DNA from: Flammeovirga yaeyamensis
GTDB taxonomy: Bacteria > Bacteroidota > Bacteroidia > Cytophagales > Flammeovirgaceae
Assembly (NCBI RefSeq): GCF_018736045.1
Contig: NZ_CP076132.1
Location: 1,039,501 to 1,103,500 of the forward strand
Length of the DNA stretch: 64,000 nucleotides
Direction of reading: 5' to 3'
In this document: positions 1 to 8,073 of the stretch, one piece after another
Layout of the letters: each line of letters opens with the position of its first letter
Numbering within the stretch: position 1 is the first letter of the stretch
Position numbers and translations under genes: made by a program
Notes under the pieces: generated by a model
Seen by the model: only the letters and a program-made list of their open reading frames with translations
The model's database searches: none
Told to the model about the DNA's origin: nothing

Positions 1-1
1 A

Positions 2-772
2 GTTTTGGTCGGCAACAAGCACGATATCAAAAACATGTGCGATGAATTAGGTTATGCCTTTGGTGATGATGTTGAAATCATACATGAGATTGAATACAAA
101 GACATGGTAAAAACGGCCGTTTCTCTTATCCACGATGGAAAAGCGGACTTCTTAATGAAAGGACATATCTCTACAGCAGAATTAATGCGTGGTGTCTTGA
201 ATAAAGATTGGGGATTAAAGAAAAGTAGATGTATCTCTCACATCGCATTATTCGATTTACCAGCCTACCACAAACCTCTAGCATTAACAGATGTCGCTAT
301 GAATATCGCTCCAGATTTGGATACCAAAATAGCCATACTAAAAAATGCAATCGAGTTCTTGAGAAAATTGGGTATCGAGAAACCTAAGGTAGCTGCTTTA
401 GCGGCAGTAGAAATGGTGAACGAAAAAATGCCAGCTACTTTAGATGCTGCATTATTAACGATTATGGCCAATAGAGGACAAATCAGAAATTGCGAAATTG
501 ATGGTCCATTAGCTTTCGATAATGCCATTTCTCAAGAATCATCTTCTCACAAAGGCATTAAAGGATCTGTTGCGGGTAACGCCGATCTATTATTGGTACC
601 AGATATCGAAGCAGGTAACGTGCTTTACAAAGCATTCGTTTTCTTTGCTAGTGCCAAAGTAGCCTCCATCATTTTAGGGGCAAAGGCTCCAATCGTCTTA
701 ACATCAAGAGCTGATTCTATGGAGACGAAATTAAACTCCATCCGTTTAGCAGCAGCATCCATCGAATTTTAA
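2..772 (+). CDS. ptb: Phosphate butyryltransferase (5' end outside window)
   Basis: Transfers an acyl group between CoA and phosphate, the first half of the Ptb-Buk route between butyryl- or branched acyl-CoA and the free acid with ATP formation. The reading frame is open from the first bases of the window, so the true start lies upstream; roughly 45 N-terminal residues are missing against the usual 300. Family features visible are the MKGHISTAELMRGVL segment and the C-terminal LLVPDIEAGN segment followed by the hydrophobic stretch ending in LTSRADS. Phosphate acetyltransferase is the close alternative, but butyrate kinase starts only 3 nt after the stop, which strongly favours Ptb. The two genes are surely co-transcribed and probably translationally coupled. 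Confidence 0.9.
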   Translation, partial: VLVGNKHDIKNMCDELGYAFGDDVEIIHEIEYKDMVKTAVSLIHDGKADFLMKGHISTAELMRGVLNKDWGLKKSRCISHIALFDLPAYHKPLALTDVAMNIAPDLDTKIAILKNAIEFLRKLGIEKPKVAALAAVEMVNEKMPATLDAALLTIMANRGQIRNCEIDGPLAFDNAISQESSSHKGIKGSVAGNADLLLVPDIEAGNVLYKAFVFFASAKVASIILGAKAPIVLTSRADSMETKLNSIRLAAASIEF

Positions 773-775
773 TCT

Positions 776-1852
776 ATGCAATATATATTAGCCATCAACC
801 CTGGTTCAACATCCACAAAAGTGGCATTGTACCAAGGAGAAGAAGAATATAAAGTGAAAACGCTGAGGCATTCCATAGAGGAGCTTCAGCAGTTTCAAAC
901 CGAAGAAGAGCAACTAAAGTTTCGTAAGGAAAAAGTAGTTGAATTTCTGAAGGAAGAAAAAATTGATATTTCCTCTCTTGCTATCGTGATGGCAAGAGGT
1001 GGATTATCTAAACCTATTGAATCGGGAGTGTATTTGGTGGATGAGAACCTACTTCACGATTTAAAGGAAACGCCAAGAAAACATGCAAGCAACTGGGCCG
1101 CAAAAATAGCATTTGATATAGCTTCAGAGGCTAAAGTCAACGCTTATATTGCCGATCCTGTAGTTGTAGACGAACTATCTGATATTGCCCGCATGTCGGG
1201 TCATCCTAAATTTCCTCGCGTTTCTGTTTTCCATGCTTTAAATCAAAAAGCAGTAGGTAGAACATATGCAGAGAAATTAGGGAAGAAGTATGAAGACTTA
1301 AACTTAATCATCACTCATATGGGTGGAGGTGTTTCTGTTGGAGCACATCTTAAAGGAAAAGTGGTCGATGTAAATCAAGCACTCGATGGAGATGGTCCAT
1401 TCTCACCAGAAAGAAGTGGGTCGCTTCCTGTAGGAGATATTATTCGTGCGGCATTCAGCGGAGCTTACACTCAACAAGAAATGATTTCAATGGTAGTAGG
1501 TAAAGGCGGTATGTCAGCTTACCTAAATACTATTGATGCCAAAGCCGTGGAAGAAGCAGCCCAAGCAGGTTCAGAAGCGGAGTTGAAAGTGATGGAAGCG
1601 ATGATATATCAAATCGCTAAATCGATAAATAGTATGGTCGTTCCTTTACAGAATAAAGTAGATGCTGTAATTTTGACGGGTGGAATGGCTTATGGAAAAT
1701 GGTTCACAGGTAAAATCACGGAATATGTGAATCATATTGCTGATGTTGAAATCTTCCCTGGAGAAGATGAAATGTGGGCATTGGCCTTAAACGCTAATCA
1801 GGTGATCAACAATAAAATCACCCCAAAAGAATACGGATATACAGAATTTTAA
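776..1852 (+). CDS. buk: Butyrate kinase
   Basis: Phosphorylates butyrate or a branched short-chain acid reversibly with ATP; with Ptb it makes ATP from the acyl-CoA. It belongs to the acetokinase (ASKHA) fold. The N-terminal phosphate-binding NPGSTSTKVALY is intact, as are THMGGGVSVGAH in the middle and the adenosine-site LTGGMAYGKWF near the C-terminus. The 358 residues match the family length. The start follows the ptb stop by 3 nt, and the next gene begins 10 nt downstream, so these form one transcript. The physiological substrate (butyrate, isobutyrate or isovalerate from amino-acid breakdown) cannot be read from the sequence. Confidence 0.93.
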   Translation: MQYILAINPGSTSTKVALYQGEEEYKVKTLRHSIEELQQFQTEEEQLKFRKEKVVEFLKEEKIDISSLAIVMARGGLSKPIESGVYLVDENLLHDLKETPRKHASNWAAKIAFDIASEAKVNAYIADPVVVDELSDIARMSGHPKFPRVSVFHALNQKAVGRTYAEKLGKKYEDLNLIITHMGGGVSVGAHLKGKVVDVNQALDGDGPFSPERSGSLPVGDIIRAAFSGAYTQQEMISMVVGKGGMSAYLNTIDAKAVEEAAQAGSEAELKVMEAMIYQIAKSINSMVVPLQNKVDAVILTGGMAYGKWFTGKITEYVNHIADVEIFPGEDEMWALALNANQVINNKITPKEYGYTEF

Positions 1853-1862
1853 TAAAAATAGC

Positions 1863-3050
1863 ATGATCATCGATACTATCACTAAGCAATTTATACAAGA
1901 TCATTTGGATGAAAATCCAGCTGATATTGCTTTTAAAGCTCAGAAATTCCCTGAGGTAGATGGTAAGGTGGCGGCACATCAAATTGCCTCTCGTCAGAAA
2001 GCCAAGAAGAAATTACCGACTTGGTTTGAAAATGCTGAGGTGATATTTCCAGAGAAAGTCCCTTTAGAACAAAGTTCATCCGAAAAAGCAGCCAAATACA
2101 AAGCGTCCTTGGTAGAAGGTGAATCGATGATAGACCTTACAGGAGGAATGGGTGTAGACGATTGGGCTTTTTCTTTTGTTTTTAAAAAAGTGATGTATGC
2201 TGAAAGGCAAAAAGATTTGAGTGAAATTAGTGCTCAGAATTTTGCATCACTTGGTCGTAACAATGTTGAAGTAATCCAAGGCGATAGCTTAGAGTGGCTT
2301 CATCAATGCAACCAACAATTTGATGTTATCTATGTAGATCCTGCACGTCGAGACGAACACAACAAAAAAGTGGTCATGATCTCAGATTGTGAGCCTAATC
2401 TTATTGAACATCAAGATCTTTTAAAAGAGAAATCAAAAAGTGTGTTGATAAAACTTTCCCCAATGTTGGACATCAAGCAGTCTTTACGACAGTTGGATAA
2501 TGTGTCTAAGGTTTGGGTTATTGCTGTGGATGGAGAATGTAAGGAGATTCTATTTTACATCGATCATCAACAAGAAAAAATCAATACAGAAATCACTTGT
2601 GTAGATTTGAAACAAAATGGAGGCGATAATTCATTTTCCTTTATTTTAGAAAATGAAGAGTATACAGAGGTAGAATTGGCAAGTGAATTGTACGAATATT
2701 TATACGAACCTAATGCGGCGGTAATGAAAGGTGGTGCTTTCAAAACTATTGCAAACCAATTTGGGTTAAAAAAAATACACCTGAATACACATCTCTACAC
2801 TTCAGAAGAGTTGATAGACGATTTCCCAGGAAGAAAATTTAAGATTGTGGATACTTTACAAGTGCAAAAGAAAGTTTTGCAAAAGCATTTACCCTCATTA
2901 AAAGCGAATTTATCTGTTCGAAATTTTCCACAAACGGTAGATCAATTAAAGAAAAAGCTGAAGTTAAAAGATGGAGGAAATGATTTCCTTTTTGCAACTA
3001 CTCTTTTTAACAACGATAAGGTATTGCTCAAGTGTGAGAAAACGTCATAA
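1863..3050 (+). CDS. Class I SAM-dependent methyltransferase with THUMP-like C-terminus
   Basis: A predicted cytoplasmic methyltransferase, probably acting on RNA. After about 85 N-terminal residues comes the SAM-binding motif I (MIDLTGGMGVDDWAFS), an acidic ribose-binding turn near YAERQ, and a catalytic-type motif VDPARRD at about residues 158-164. The last 110 residues, rich in Lys and containing NAAVMKGGAFKTIA, match the THUMP-like domain found in a Bacteroidota family of this type. At 395 residues it has the expected length. It sits 10 nt behind buk, but a functional link is not obvious; tight spacing may only reflect shared transcription. The methylated substrate is unknown. Confidence 0.75.
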   Translation: MIIDTITKQFIQDHLDENPADIAFKAQKFPEVDGKVAAHQIASRQKAKKKLPTWFENAEVIFPEKVPLEQSSSEKAAKYKASLVEGESMIDLTGGMGVDDWAFSFVFKKVMYAERQKDLSEISAQNFASLGRNNVEVIQGDSLEWLHQCNQQFDVIYVDPARRDEHNKKVVMISDCEPNLIEHQDLLKEKSKSVLIKLSPMLDIKQSLRQLDNVSKVWVIAVDGECKEILFYIDHQQEKINTEITCVDLKQNGGDNSFSFILENEEYTEVELASELYEYLYEPNAAVMKGGAFKTIANQFGLKKIHLNTHLYTSEELIDDFPGRKFKIVDTLQVQKKVLQKHLPSLKANLSVRNFPQTVDQLKKKLKLKDGGNDFLFATTLFNNDKVLLKCEKTS

Positions 3051-3070
3051 AATTTAACTAACAATTCGAT

Positions 3071-3325
3071 ATGTTTAAAACAGTATATTTAAAGACAAAA
3101 AAAGAGTCTAGAAGAACTACATCAGATCGTTTAAGATCAGTAAAAATACATGGTGACGATACGGCTGAGATGGTCAACAAATGTTTGGAAGAGCATGAGA
3201 AAAAAGGTTTTAAATTAGTTAGTATTACTCCTTTATCATCAGCAAGTTCGTCTAACGTCGGTACTGGCGGATGGGGTTTTAGCTACACAGATGGAGTAAT
3301 GATTGTCTTCAAAAAGAAGAAATAA
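3071..3325 (+). CDS. Small conserved-type protein, DUF4177-like
   Basis: An 84-residue soluble basic protein, no signal peptide or membrane segment. The pattern of an N-terminal beta strand, a helix with EMVNKCLEEHEKKGFKLVSIT, a Ser/Gly-rich turn and a final strand ending in IVFKKKK resembles the DUF4177 fold (a small alpha/beta protein in which a 'long helix then GWELV'-type segment is conserved). The match is by eye only. It begins 20 nt after the methyltransferase stop and probably ends the ptb-buk transcript. No function can be proposed. Confidence 0.55.
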   Translation: MFKTVYLKTKKESRRTTSDRLRSVKIHGDDTAEMVNKCLEEHEKKGFKLVSITPLSSASSSNVGTGGWGFSYTDGVMIVFKKKK

Positions 3326-3379
3326 AGAAAATACTTCTAAAGTTATCTTGTCAATCCTCATTATTTCCTAACAAATACT

Positions 3380-3409
3380 TGTAAACCCTCAACATCTTTG
3401 TAATTTTGC
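3380..3409 (+). promoter_or_regulatory. Bacteroidota-type promoter of the SlyD gene
   Basis: TTG at 3380-3382, 19 nt, then TAATTTTG at 3402-3409, which fits TAnnTTTG exactly. Transcription would begin near 3415, leaving a leader of about 40 nt before the ATG at 3458. Confidence 0.55.
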
Positions 3410-3457
3410 AACTCATTTTGAGCGGTAGTACGCTCTAACATTCAAATAAATAGAGAA

Positions 3458-3919
3458 ATGTCAGTAGCACAAAAGGGAAATAAAGTTAAAGTTCACTACA
3501 CTGGTACTTTAAACGACGGTAGCAAATTTGATTCTTCATACGACAGAAATGAGCCAATCGCTTTCACTGTTGGTGCTGGTCAAATGATCCCTGGTTTCGA
3601 CAAAGCAGTTGAAGGTATGAACGTAGGTGACAAGAAAACTGTAAACATCCCTTGCGAAGAGGCTTACGGTCCTGCTCGAGAAGATTTGATCATCGAATTC
3701 AAAAGATCAGATGTTCCTGCAGACATGAAACCTAACGTAGGTGACCAAATCGGTCTTCAAAGCCCTCAAGGTCCAATCCCTGCAACAGTAGTTGAGTTAA
3801 CTGAAGAGATCATCAAAGTTGACGCTAACTCTCCAATGGCTGGTAAAGACTTGAACTTCGATATCGAATTAGTAGAAGTATGTGAAGATAACTGTGAAGA
3901 CGGTAACTGCAACTGCTAA
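3458..3919 (+). CDS. slyD: FKBP-type peptidyl-prolyl isomerase, SlyD-like
   Basis: Cytoplasmic prolyl isomerase and chaperone. The FKBP half is split as in SlyD: KVHYTGTLNDGSKFDSS at the N-terminus and GMNVGDKK before the insertion, then an insert-in-flap domain from about residue 68 to 125 starting at EEAYGPARED, then a closing FKBP strand. The protein ends in an acidic, cysteine-rich tail with Cys at 142, 146, 151 and 153, which takes the place of the His/Cys metal-binding tail of proteobacterial SlyD and may bind nickel, zinc or copper. It has its own promoter and a strong terminator, so it is a single-gene unit. Confidence in the family is high; a metal role for the tail is inference. Confidence 0.88.
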   Translation: MSVAQKGNKVKVHYTGTLNDGSKFDSSYDRNEPIAFTVGAGQMIPGFDKAVEGMNVGDKKTVNIPCEEAYGPAREDLIIEFKRSDVPADMKPNVGDQIGLQSPQGPIPATVVELTEEIIKVDANSPMAGKDLNFDIELVEVCEDNCEDGNCNC

Positions 3920-3945
3920 TTATTTATAAGAGGTAAAACTCACTT

Positions 3946-3981
3946 AAACGCTTCAATCTATGCAAGATTGAAGCGTTTTTT
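3946..3981 (+). terminator. Rho-independent terminator after slyD
   Basis: Perfect 12-bp stem (3947-3958 with 3966-3977), 7-nt loop and a T-run, 27 nt after the stop. Confidence 0.9.
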
Positions 3982-4056
3982 GTTAAGGAACATCATAACA
4001 AATCATTATTATTTGGTTTTTATGACTTTACTCGTGTTATAGGTGAATAAAGTTTT

Positions 4057-4064
4057 TATCTTTG
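4057..4064 (+). promoter_or_regulatory. Probable -7 element of pheS
   Basis: TATCTTTG fits TAnnTTTG. The upstream -33 element is weak (TGTTA near 4035). It would give a leader of about 80 nt that contains an 8-bp hairpin (4076-4083 with 4089-4096). Confidence 0.45.
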
Positions 4065-4150
4065 CAAATTGAAAAATAGAAAGGTGATCTTTCTATGTAA
4101 CAGATTAAGATTTAAAAGGGGAAGTCCCATTCAATATATTTTTAGAAATT

Positions 4151-5170
4151 ATGCTTGAGCAGATAAAAAAAATTGAAGAACAAATAGAAAAAGCAACTGC
4201 GGCAACTAAAGAAGATTTAGAAAATTTCCGTGTAGGTGTTGTTGGTAGAAAAGGTATTATTGCTGACTTATTTTCGAAAATGAAAGAAGTAGCACCAGAA
4301 GAACGTAAGACTTTTGGACAAACAGTGAATGCTTTAAAAAATGCTGCTCAAGAAAAATTTCAGGAACTTCAAGATGCTTTAGAAGATGCACAAGCATCGG
4401 ATATCAATCACCATGACTTGACGTTGCCAAACGTTCCTAACGAAATGGGTACTGTTCACCCAATTACTAAAGTTCGTGAGGAAATTTCTAGAATCTTCGA
4501 GCGTGTTGGTTTCAATATCTCTGAAGGTCCAGAAATCGAAGACGATTGGCACAACTTCTCTGCTTTGAATTTCCCTCCAAATCACCCAGCAAGAGAAATG
4601 CAGGATACATTCTTCTTAGAAAAAGATCCTGATATTGCTTTACGTACGCACACATCATCAGTACAAGTACGTGTGATGGAAAATCAAAAGCCTCCAATTA
4701 GAACACTATCACCAGGTAGAGTATACAGAAACGAGACGATCTCAGCTCGTGCACACTGTATCTTCCACCAGGTAGAAGGTTTATATATCGATAAAAATGT
4801 ATCATTTAAAGATCTTAAAGATACATTGTATTACTTCGCTAAAGAATTCTTCGGTCCAAATACTAAAATTAGATTAAGACCATCTTATTTCCCATTCACA
4901 GAACCTTCAGCTGAATTAGATGTTAGCTGTACTGTATGTGGTGGCAAAGGATGTAATATCTGTAAGTACACTGGATGGGTAGAAATCGGCGGTTGTGGTA
5001 TGGTAGATCCTAATGTATTAAAAGCATCAGGTATTGATCCAGAAGAATACACAGGTTTTGCCTTCGGTATGGGTATTGAGCGTATGACAATGTTGAAATA
5101 CAGAATCAACGACCTTAGATTATTTACAGAAAATGATCTAAGATTCTTACGTCAGTTCTCATCACTATAG
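4151..5170 (+). CDS. pheS: Phenylalanine-tRNA ligase alpha subunit
   Basis: Catalytic subunit of the alpha2beta2 synthetase that charges tRNA-Phe in the cytoplasm. The N-terminal 90 residues form the coiled coil that contacts tRNA. Class II motifs follow: HPAREMQDTFF (motif 1 region), RTHTSSVQVR, the motif 2 arginine in RVYRNETIS with CIFHQVEG, and motif 3 GMGIERM near the C-terminus. A four-Cys segment (CTVCGGKGCNIC) sits before the GGCGMV strand. At 339 residues it is full length. The beta-subunit gene pheT is not adjacent, which is common in Bacteroidota. It has its own promoter and terminator. Confidence 0.97.
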   Translation: MLEQIKKIEEQIEKATAATKEDLENFRVGVVGRKGIIADLFSKMKEVAPEERKTFGQTVNALKNAAQEKFQELQDALEDAQASDINHHDLTLPNVPNEMGTVHPITKVREEISRIFERVGFNISEGPEIEDDWHNFSALNFPPNHPAREMQDTFFLEKDPDIALRTHTSSVQVRVMENQKPPIRTLSPGRVYRNETISARAHCIFHQVEGLYIDKNVSFKDLKDTLYYFAKEFFGPNTKIRLRPSYFPFTEPSAELDVSCTVCGGKGCNICKYTGWVEIGGCGMVDPNVLKASGIDPEEYTGFAFGMGIERMTMLKYRINDLRLFTENDLRFLRQFSSL

Positions 5171-5194
5171 AAAGAAATACATTAGATGAAATAA

Positions 5195-5227
5195 AAAAGG
5201 TCGCTTTTCTCGGAAAGTGACCTTTTT
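5195..5227 (+). terminator. Terminator after pheS
   Basis: Stem 5199-5207 with 5214-5222 containing one G-T pair, A-run before and T-run after; 29 nt from the pheS stop. Confidence 0.85.
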
Positions 5228-5229
5228 GC

Positions 5230-5430
5230 CGTTTAAGGGAAATGAAAAATTAAAAATGAAGAATGAAAAACGTGAAATGTTGAATGGTTCGTAGGAGGAT
5301 AATGTTCAAGTTTAAAAAGAGTATTTCCACTCAATAATATTTAGTTTGAACCTATATCTAGCGCGAGTATTCGAACTCGTGTTCCCGTAATGAGTAGCGA
5401 ACCCCAAAAAGCGAGCGTTAACTTCTTACC
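5230..5430. other. Intergenic stretch with low-complexity repeat and tRNA-arm-like palindrome
   Basis: No open frame of note. Positions 5240-5275 are a purine-rich run of GAA/AAA words of the type often scattered between Bacteroidota genes. Positions 5363-5378 form CGAGT-ATTCGA-ACTCG, a 5-bp stem that on the minus strand reads like a T-arm (GTTCGAAT). No T-run follows it, so it is not a terminator. Confidence 0.35.
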
Positions 5431-5432
5431 TC

Positions 5433-5963
5433 TTACTTTCCCTCCTCCTTCTTCTCAAATATCGAATGCAAAGAAGTAGCATCCTTCGGCTTCATCCTCC
5501 CCGCCATCATCAATCTCACCTCTCTTCTTTGTAATGCTTCCTCATATAGTTTCTTTTCAATATTGGTTTCCGGTTTGATCTTAGGGACAGTAATAGGTCT
5601 TCCTGTTTGATCTACGGCTACAAAAGTGAAGAAAGCTTGATTGGTTTCTACCTTTGTGCCATTGGGGATATTCTCACTCCAAACACGAATAAACACTTCC
5701 ATAGAAGAGTTAAAAGCTCTGGTTACGTGTGCTTCTAAAGTGATTACATCACCTAGCTTTGGGGAGTGTTTGAAAGAGACATTATCAACAGATGCGGTAA
5801 CTACAATTCTATTGGAATGCTTTTGAGCAGATATGGCAGCTACGACATCCATCAAATGTAACAAGTGTCCACCCATTAGATTGTTTAAAGGGTTAGTATC
5901 ATTGGGAAGTACCATCTCGGTAGATACTACATAGGATTCTTTAGGTGCTTTTTCTAGTGTCAT
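5433..5963 (-). CDS. Acyl-CoA thioesterase, hotdog fold
   Basis: Hydrolyses acyl-CoA to the free acid and CoA in the cytoplasm. One hotdog domain is present with the YciA/acyl-CoA hydrolase signature NPLNNLMGGHLLHLMD at about residues 23-38, where the Asn and Gly-Gly belong to the active site and CoA pocket, and a second-strand TASVDNVSFKHSPKLGD. The 176 residues end in a charged C-terminal extension of about 40 residues. Such enzymes form hexamers of dimers. It stands alone on the minus strand. Chain-length preference cannot be told from sequence. Confidence 0.88.
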   Translation of the reverse strand: MTLEKAPKESYVVSTEMVLPNDTNPLNNLMGGHLLHLMDVVAAISAQKHSNRIVVTASVDNVSFKHSPKLGDVITLEAHVTRAFNSSMEVFIRVWSENIPNGTKVETNQAFFTFVAVDQTGRPITVPKIKPETNIEKKLYEEALQRREVRLMMAGRMKPKDATSLHSIFEKKEEGK

Positions 5964-6113
5964 TTTATGTTTAAAGTATGTTTATGTTGATCAAAGATAA
6001 GGAAAGAAAGCATATCTAACATCTCTGATCAGGTAACTTGCGGCAAACATTCTATATTATCCATTTGTCTAACAGATTCTTAAATTTTATTTACTCTTTT
6101 TTTTGAATATTCG

Positions 6114-6145
6114 TTTGGGAGATTAAAATTGATGTATTACTTTTG
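6114..6145 (+). promoter_or_regulatory. Promoter of tRNA-Cys
   Basis: TTTG at 6114-6117, 20-nt spacer, TACTTTTG at 6138-6145. It fits the Bacteroidota consensus and lies 20 nt upstream of the mature tRNA. Confidence 0.7.
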
Positions 6146-6165
6146 CATCGTCTTACAAGGTAAAG

Positions 6166-6236
6166 GGTGCCATGGCCGAGTGGCTAGGCATCGGTCTGCA
6201 AAACCGCGTACGGCGGTTCGAATCCGCCTGGCACCT
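6166..6236 (+). tRNA. tRNA-Cys (anticodon GCA)
   Basis: The acceptor arms GGTGCCA (6166-6172) and TGGCACC (6229-6235) pair over 7 bp, followed by discriminator T as is standard for tRNA-Cys. The T-arm is GGCGG-TTCGAAT-CCGCC (6212-6228). The anticodon loop CTGCAAA holds GCA. At 71 nt without CCA it has the usual length. It has its own promoter and terminator. Confidence 0.97.
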
Positions 6237-6240
6237 CTAA

Positions 6241-6275
6241 AAGGTCAAATCAATACATTGATTTGGCCTTTTTTT
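6241..6275 (+). terminator. Terminator after tRNA-Cys
   Basis: Twelve-base arms 6241-6252 and 6259-6270 pair with one G-T, 6-nt loop, then seven or more T. Confidence 0.85.
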
Positions 6276-6668
6276 ATACCCAAAAACCATGACTTAATTC
6301 TCCGTGTGTATTATCAAAACCATGATTTGATACTAGGATTCTTTTACATCAATAAGACTATTTAAACCTCTGTTTAAACAAATTTTTCTGTAATCAATCA
6401 TGTTACTGAAAAGAAGTGAATAAGTATTCGTTTAATAAATTACCTACGCTATCACTTGTTATTGGGGCTTATTAAGAAAATTTAAGAGTGTTTACATTTT
6501 TTGCTGATCTTCATTATTCCTAAAAAGATGTCAAATGTCATTAAAAATTGTAATTTGTAATGATTCTAAATAAGGATATATTGGACTTTTAGGGGTGTAA
6601 ATGTCTGTAAATAAATAAATTAAGTGTAAAATATTGTGTTTTACGTATTAAAGCGACTTTTGTTGCTA
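6276..6668. other. AT-rich intergenic region, no gene seen
   Basis: About 390 bases between the tRNA terminator and the act promoter. No credible open frame and no strong hairpin. The region may hold regulatory sites for the respiratory operon, but none can be named. Confidence 0.5.
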
Positions 6669-6670
6669 AG

Positions 6671-6701
6671 TTTGATTTAAAAGTCCCCCGTATTAGCTTT
6701 G
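6671..6701 (+). promoter_or_regulatory. Promoter of the alternative complex III operon
   Basis: TTTG at 6671-6674, 19-nt spacer, TAGCTTTG at 6694-6701: an exact TTTG-N19-TAnnTTTG match. Transcription should start near 6707. This makes the ATG at 6709 nearly leaderless and supports initiation at the second ATG, 6760. Confidence 0.75.
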
Positions 6702-6759
6702 CAACCGAATGTACAATTGCATATTTCATCTAATTTTTTTGTATAAAAACTTCAATGGT

Positions 6760-8013
6760 ATGAGTATCGGCAGAAGTGTATTAAGGTTGCGTTCTACATT
6801 AGCAGTAGTTTGCGGGTTGCTCTTAGCAAGCACGATGGTGTTTGGGCAGGGTGATGGCATCCCTACTGATGAAGCAGCAATCTCGGCGGGGGCTGAACTT
6901 TTCGATGGGAACTGTTCGTCTTGTCACCAAATACACGAAAAAGGTATCGCACCGGCGCTTAAAAATGTATATGAGCGTCGTGATGTCAAATGGCTGACTA
7001 AATTTATCAAACATCCAGGCAAAACAATCGAGAGTGGCGATGCTTACGCGGTAGCACTTTACGAAGAGTTCAAACCTACCATTATGCCTAACCAAGATCT
7101 TACAGATGAGGAGATCTTACAGGTTTTAGCATATGTGAAAGATGCAACGATAAAAGGTCCAGCTAAACCAGCAGCTGAAGCAGCGGCGGCATCCACAGGT
7201 GCAGAGGCGGGAACGCCTCAAGGTATGGTAGTTTCTTCTAACCTACTTGTAGGGGTGATTATTGGACTACTTGTTTTATTGGGTATTGTTTTGATTGTTT
7301 TAGTCATTCTTGCTAATGTACTAACTCAATACCTTAGACAACAAAAAGGACTTGAAGCTGAAGATGAAGCGTACATTAATGAGAAATTCAGCCTAGCTGC
7401 AATTTTCAAAAGCCAAGTATTTGTTGGTTTAGCCTCTTTTGCGTTTGTGATGATTGTTGCTAAAGTAACAATCGATTCTTTATTCGCAGTTGGTGTTCAG
7501 CAAGGTTACGCTCCAGAACAGCCAATCAATTTCTCACACAAACTTCACGCAGGTTACTACGAGATTGATTGTAAGTACTGTCACACAGGTGTAGAAAAAT
7601 CGAAGAATGCCAACATTCCTTCGGCGAACATCTGTATGAACTGTCACAACAGTATCCGTCAGAATTCTCCTGAAATCCAAAAAATCTATGCAGCTATTGA
7701 GAATGATCAGCCAATCCAATGGGTGAGAGTTCACAACTTGCCAGATTTAGCGTATTTCAATCACTCTCAACACGTAAAAGTGGGTGGCGTAGAATGCCAA
7801 ACATGTCACGGTGAGATTGAAAAAATGGAGGTCGTTCAACAACATTCATTGTTGACAATGGGATGGTGTATTGATTGTCACCGTCAGACAGACGTAAACG
7901 CAAAAGGTAATGCGTATTATGACAAAATGGTAGAAATGCACGACGCTACTTCTAAAGAGCCGATGAAAGTAAAAGACATCGGAGGTTTAGAGTGTGCTAA
8001 ATGTCACTATTAA
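6760..8013 (+). CDS. actA: Alternative complex III multiheme cytochrome c subunit ActA, with N-terminal monoheme domain
   Basis: Electron-transfer subunit of the quinol oxidising alternative complex III, exposed to the periplasm. The start chosen gives a signal sequence (residues 1-30, ending VFGQ) and fits the promoter; an upstream ATG at 6709 would add 17 unlikely residues. The first domain is a class I cytochrome c with CSSCH at 52-56 and a distal-ligand-type IMPNQDL. After a TM segment (about 155-185) and a second hydrophobic stretch comes the pentaheme domain with CKYCH, CMNCH, CQTCH, CIDCH and CAKCH. Six c-type heme sites in one chain of 417 residues exceed the five of the classical ActA. 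It opens a six-gene operon. Confidence 0.92.
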   Translation: MSIGRSVLRLRSTLAVVCGLLLASTMVFGQGDGIPTDEAAISAGAELFDGNCSSCHQIHEKGIAPALKNVYERRDVKWLTKFIKHPGKTIESGDAYAVALYEEFKPTIMPNQDLTDEEILQVLAYVKDATIKGPAKPAAEAAAASTGAEAGTPQGMVVSSNLLVGVIIGLLVLLGIVLIVLVILANVLTQYLRQQKGLEAEDEAYINEKFSLAAIFKSQVFVGLASFAFVMIVAKVTIDSLFAVGVQQGYAPEQPINFSHKLHAGYYEIDCKYCHTGVEKSKNANIPSANICMNCHNSIRQNSPEIQKIYAAIENDQPIQWVRVHNLPDLAYFNHSQHVKVGGVECQTCHGEIEKMEVVQQHSLLTMGWCIDCHRQTDVNAKGNAYYDKMVEMHDATSKEPMKVKDIGGLECAKCHY

Positions 8014-8073
8014 TTTGTCGCTTTTTGAACCTTTTGTTCACTAAGCTTTCAACTGATTTTCTACAATAGAGAA

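Noticed and set aside
4065-4150. T-box riboswitch before pheS
   Set aside because: No T-box motif and no specifier-type long stem; T-boxes are not typical of Bacteroidota.
4379-5109. Three minus-strand open frames within pheS
   Set aside because: They are shadows of the conserved synthetase; no start context or family pattern.
5363-5378. Palindrome as a terminator
   Set aside because: The stem is short and no T-run follows on either strand.
6129-6365. 78-residue plus-strand open frame
   Set aside because: It runs through tRNA-Cys and its terminator; the tRNA explains the sequence.
6709-6759. Upstream ATG of actA
   Set aside because: It lies about two bases from the predicted transcription start and would put 17 residues before an ordinary signal peptide.
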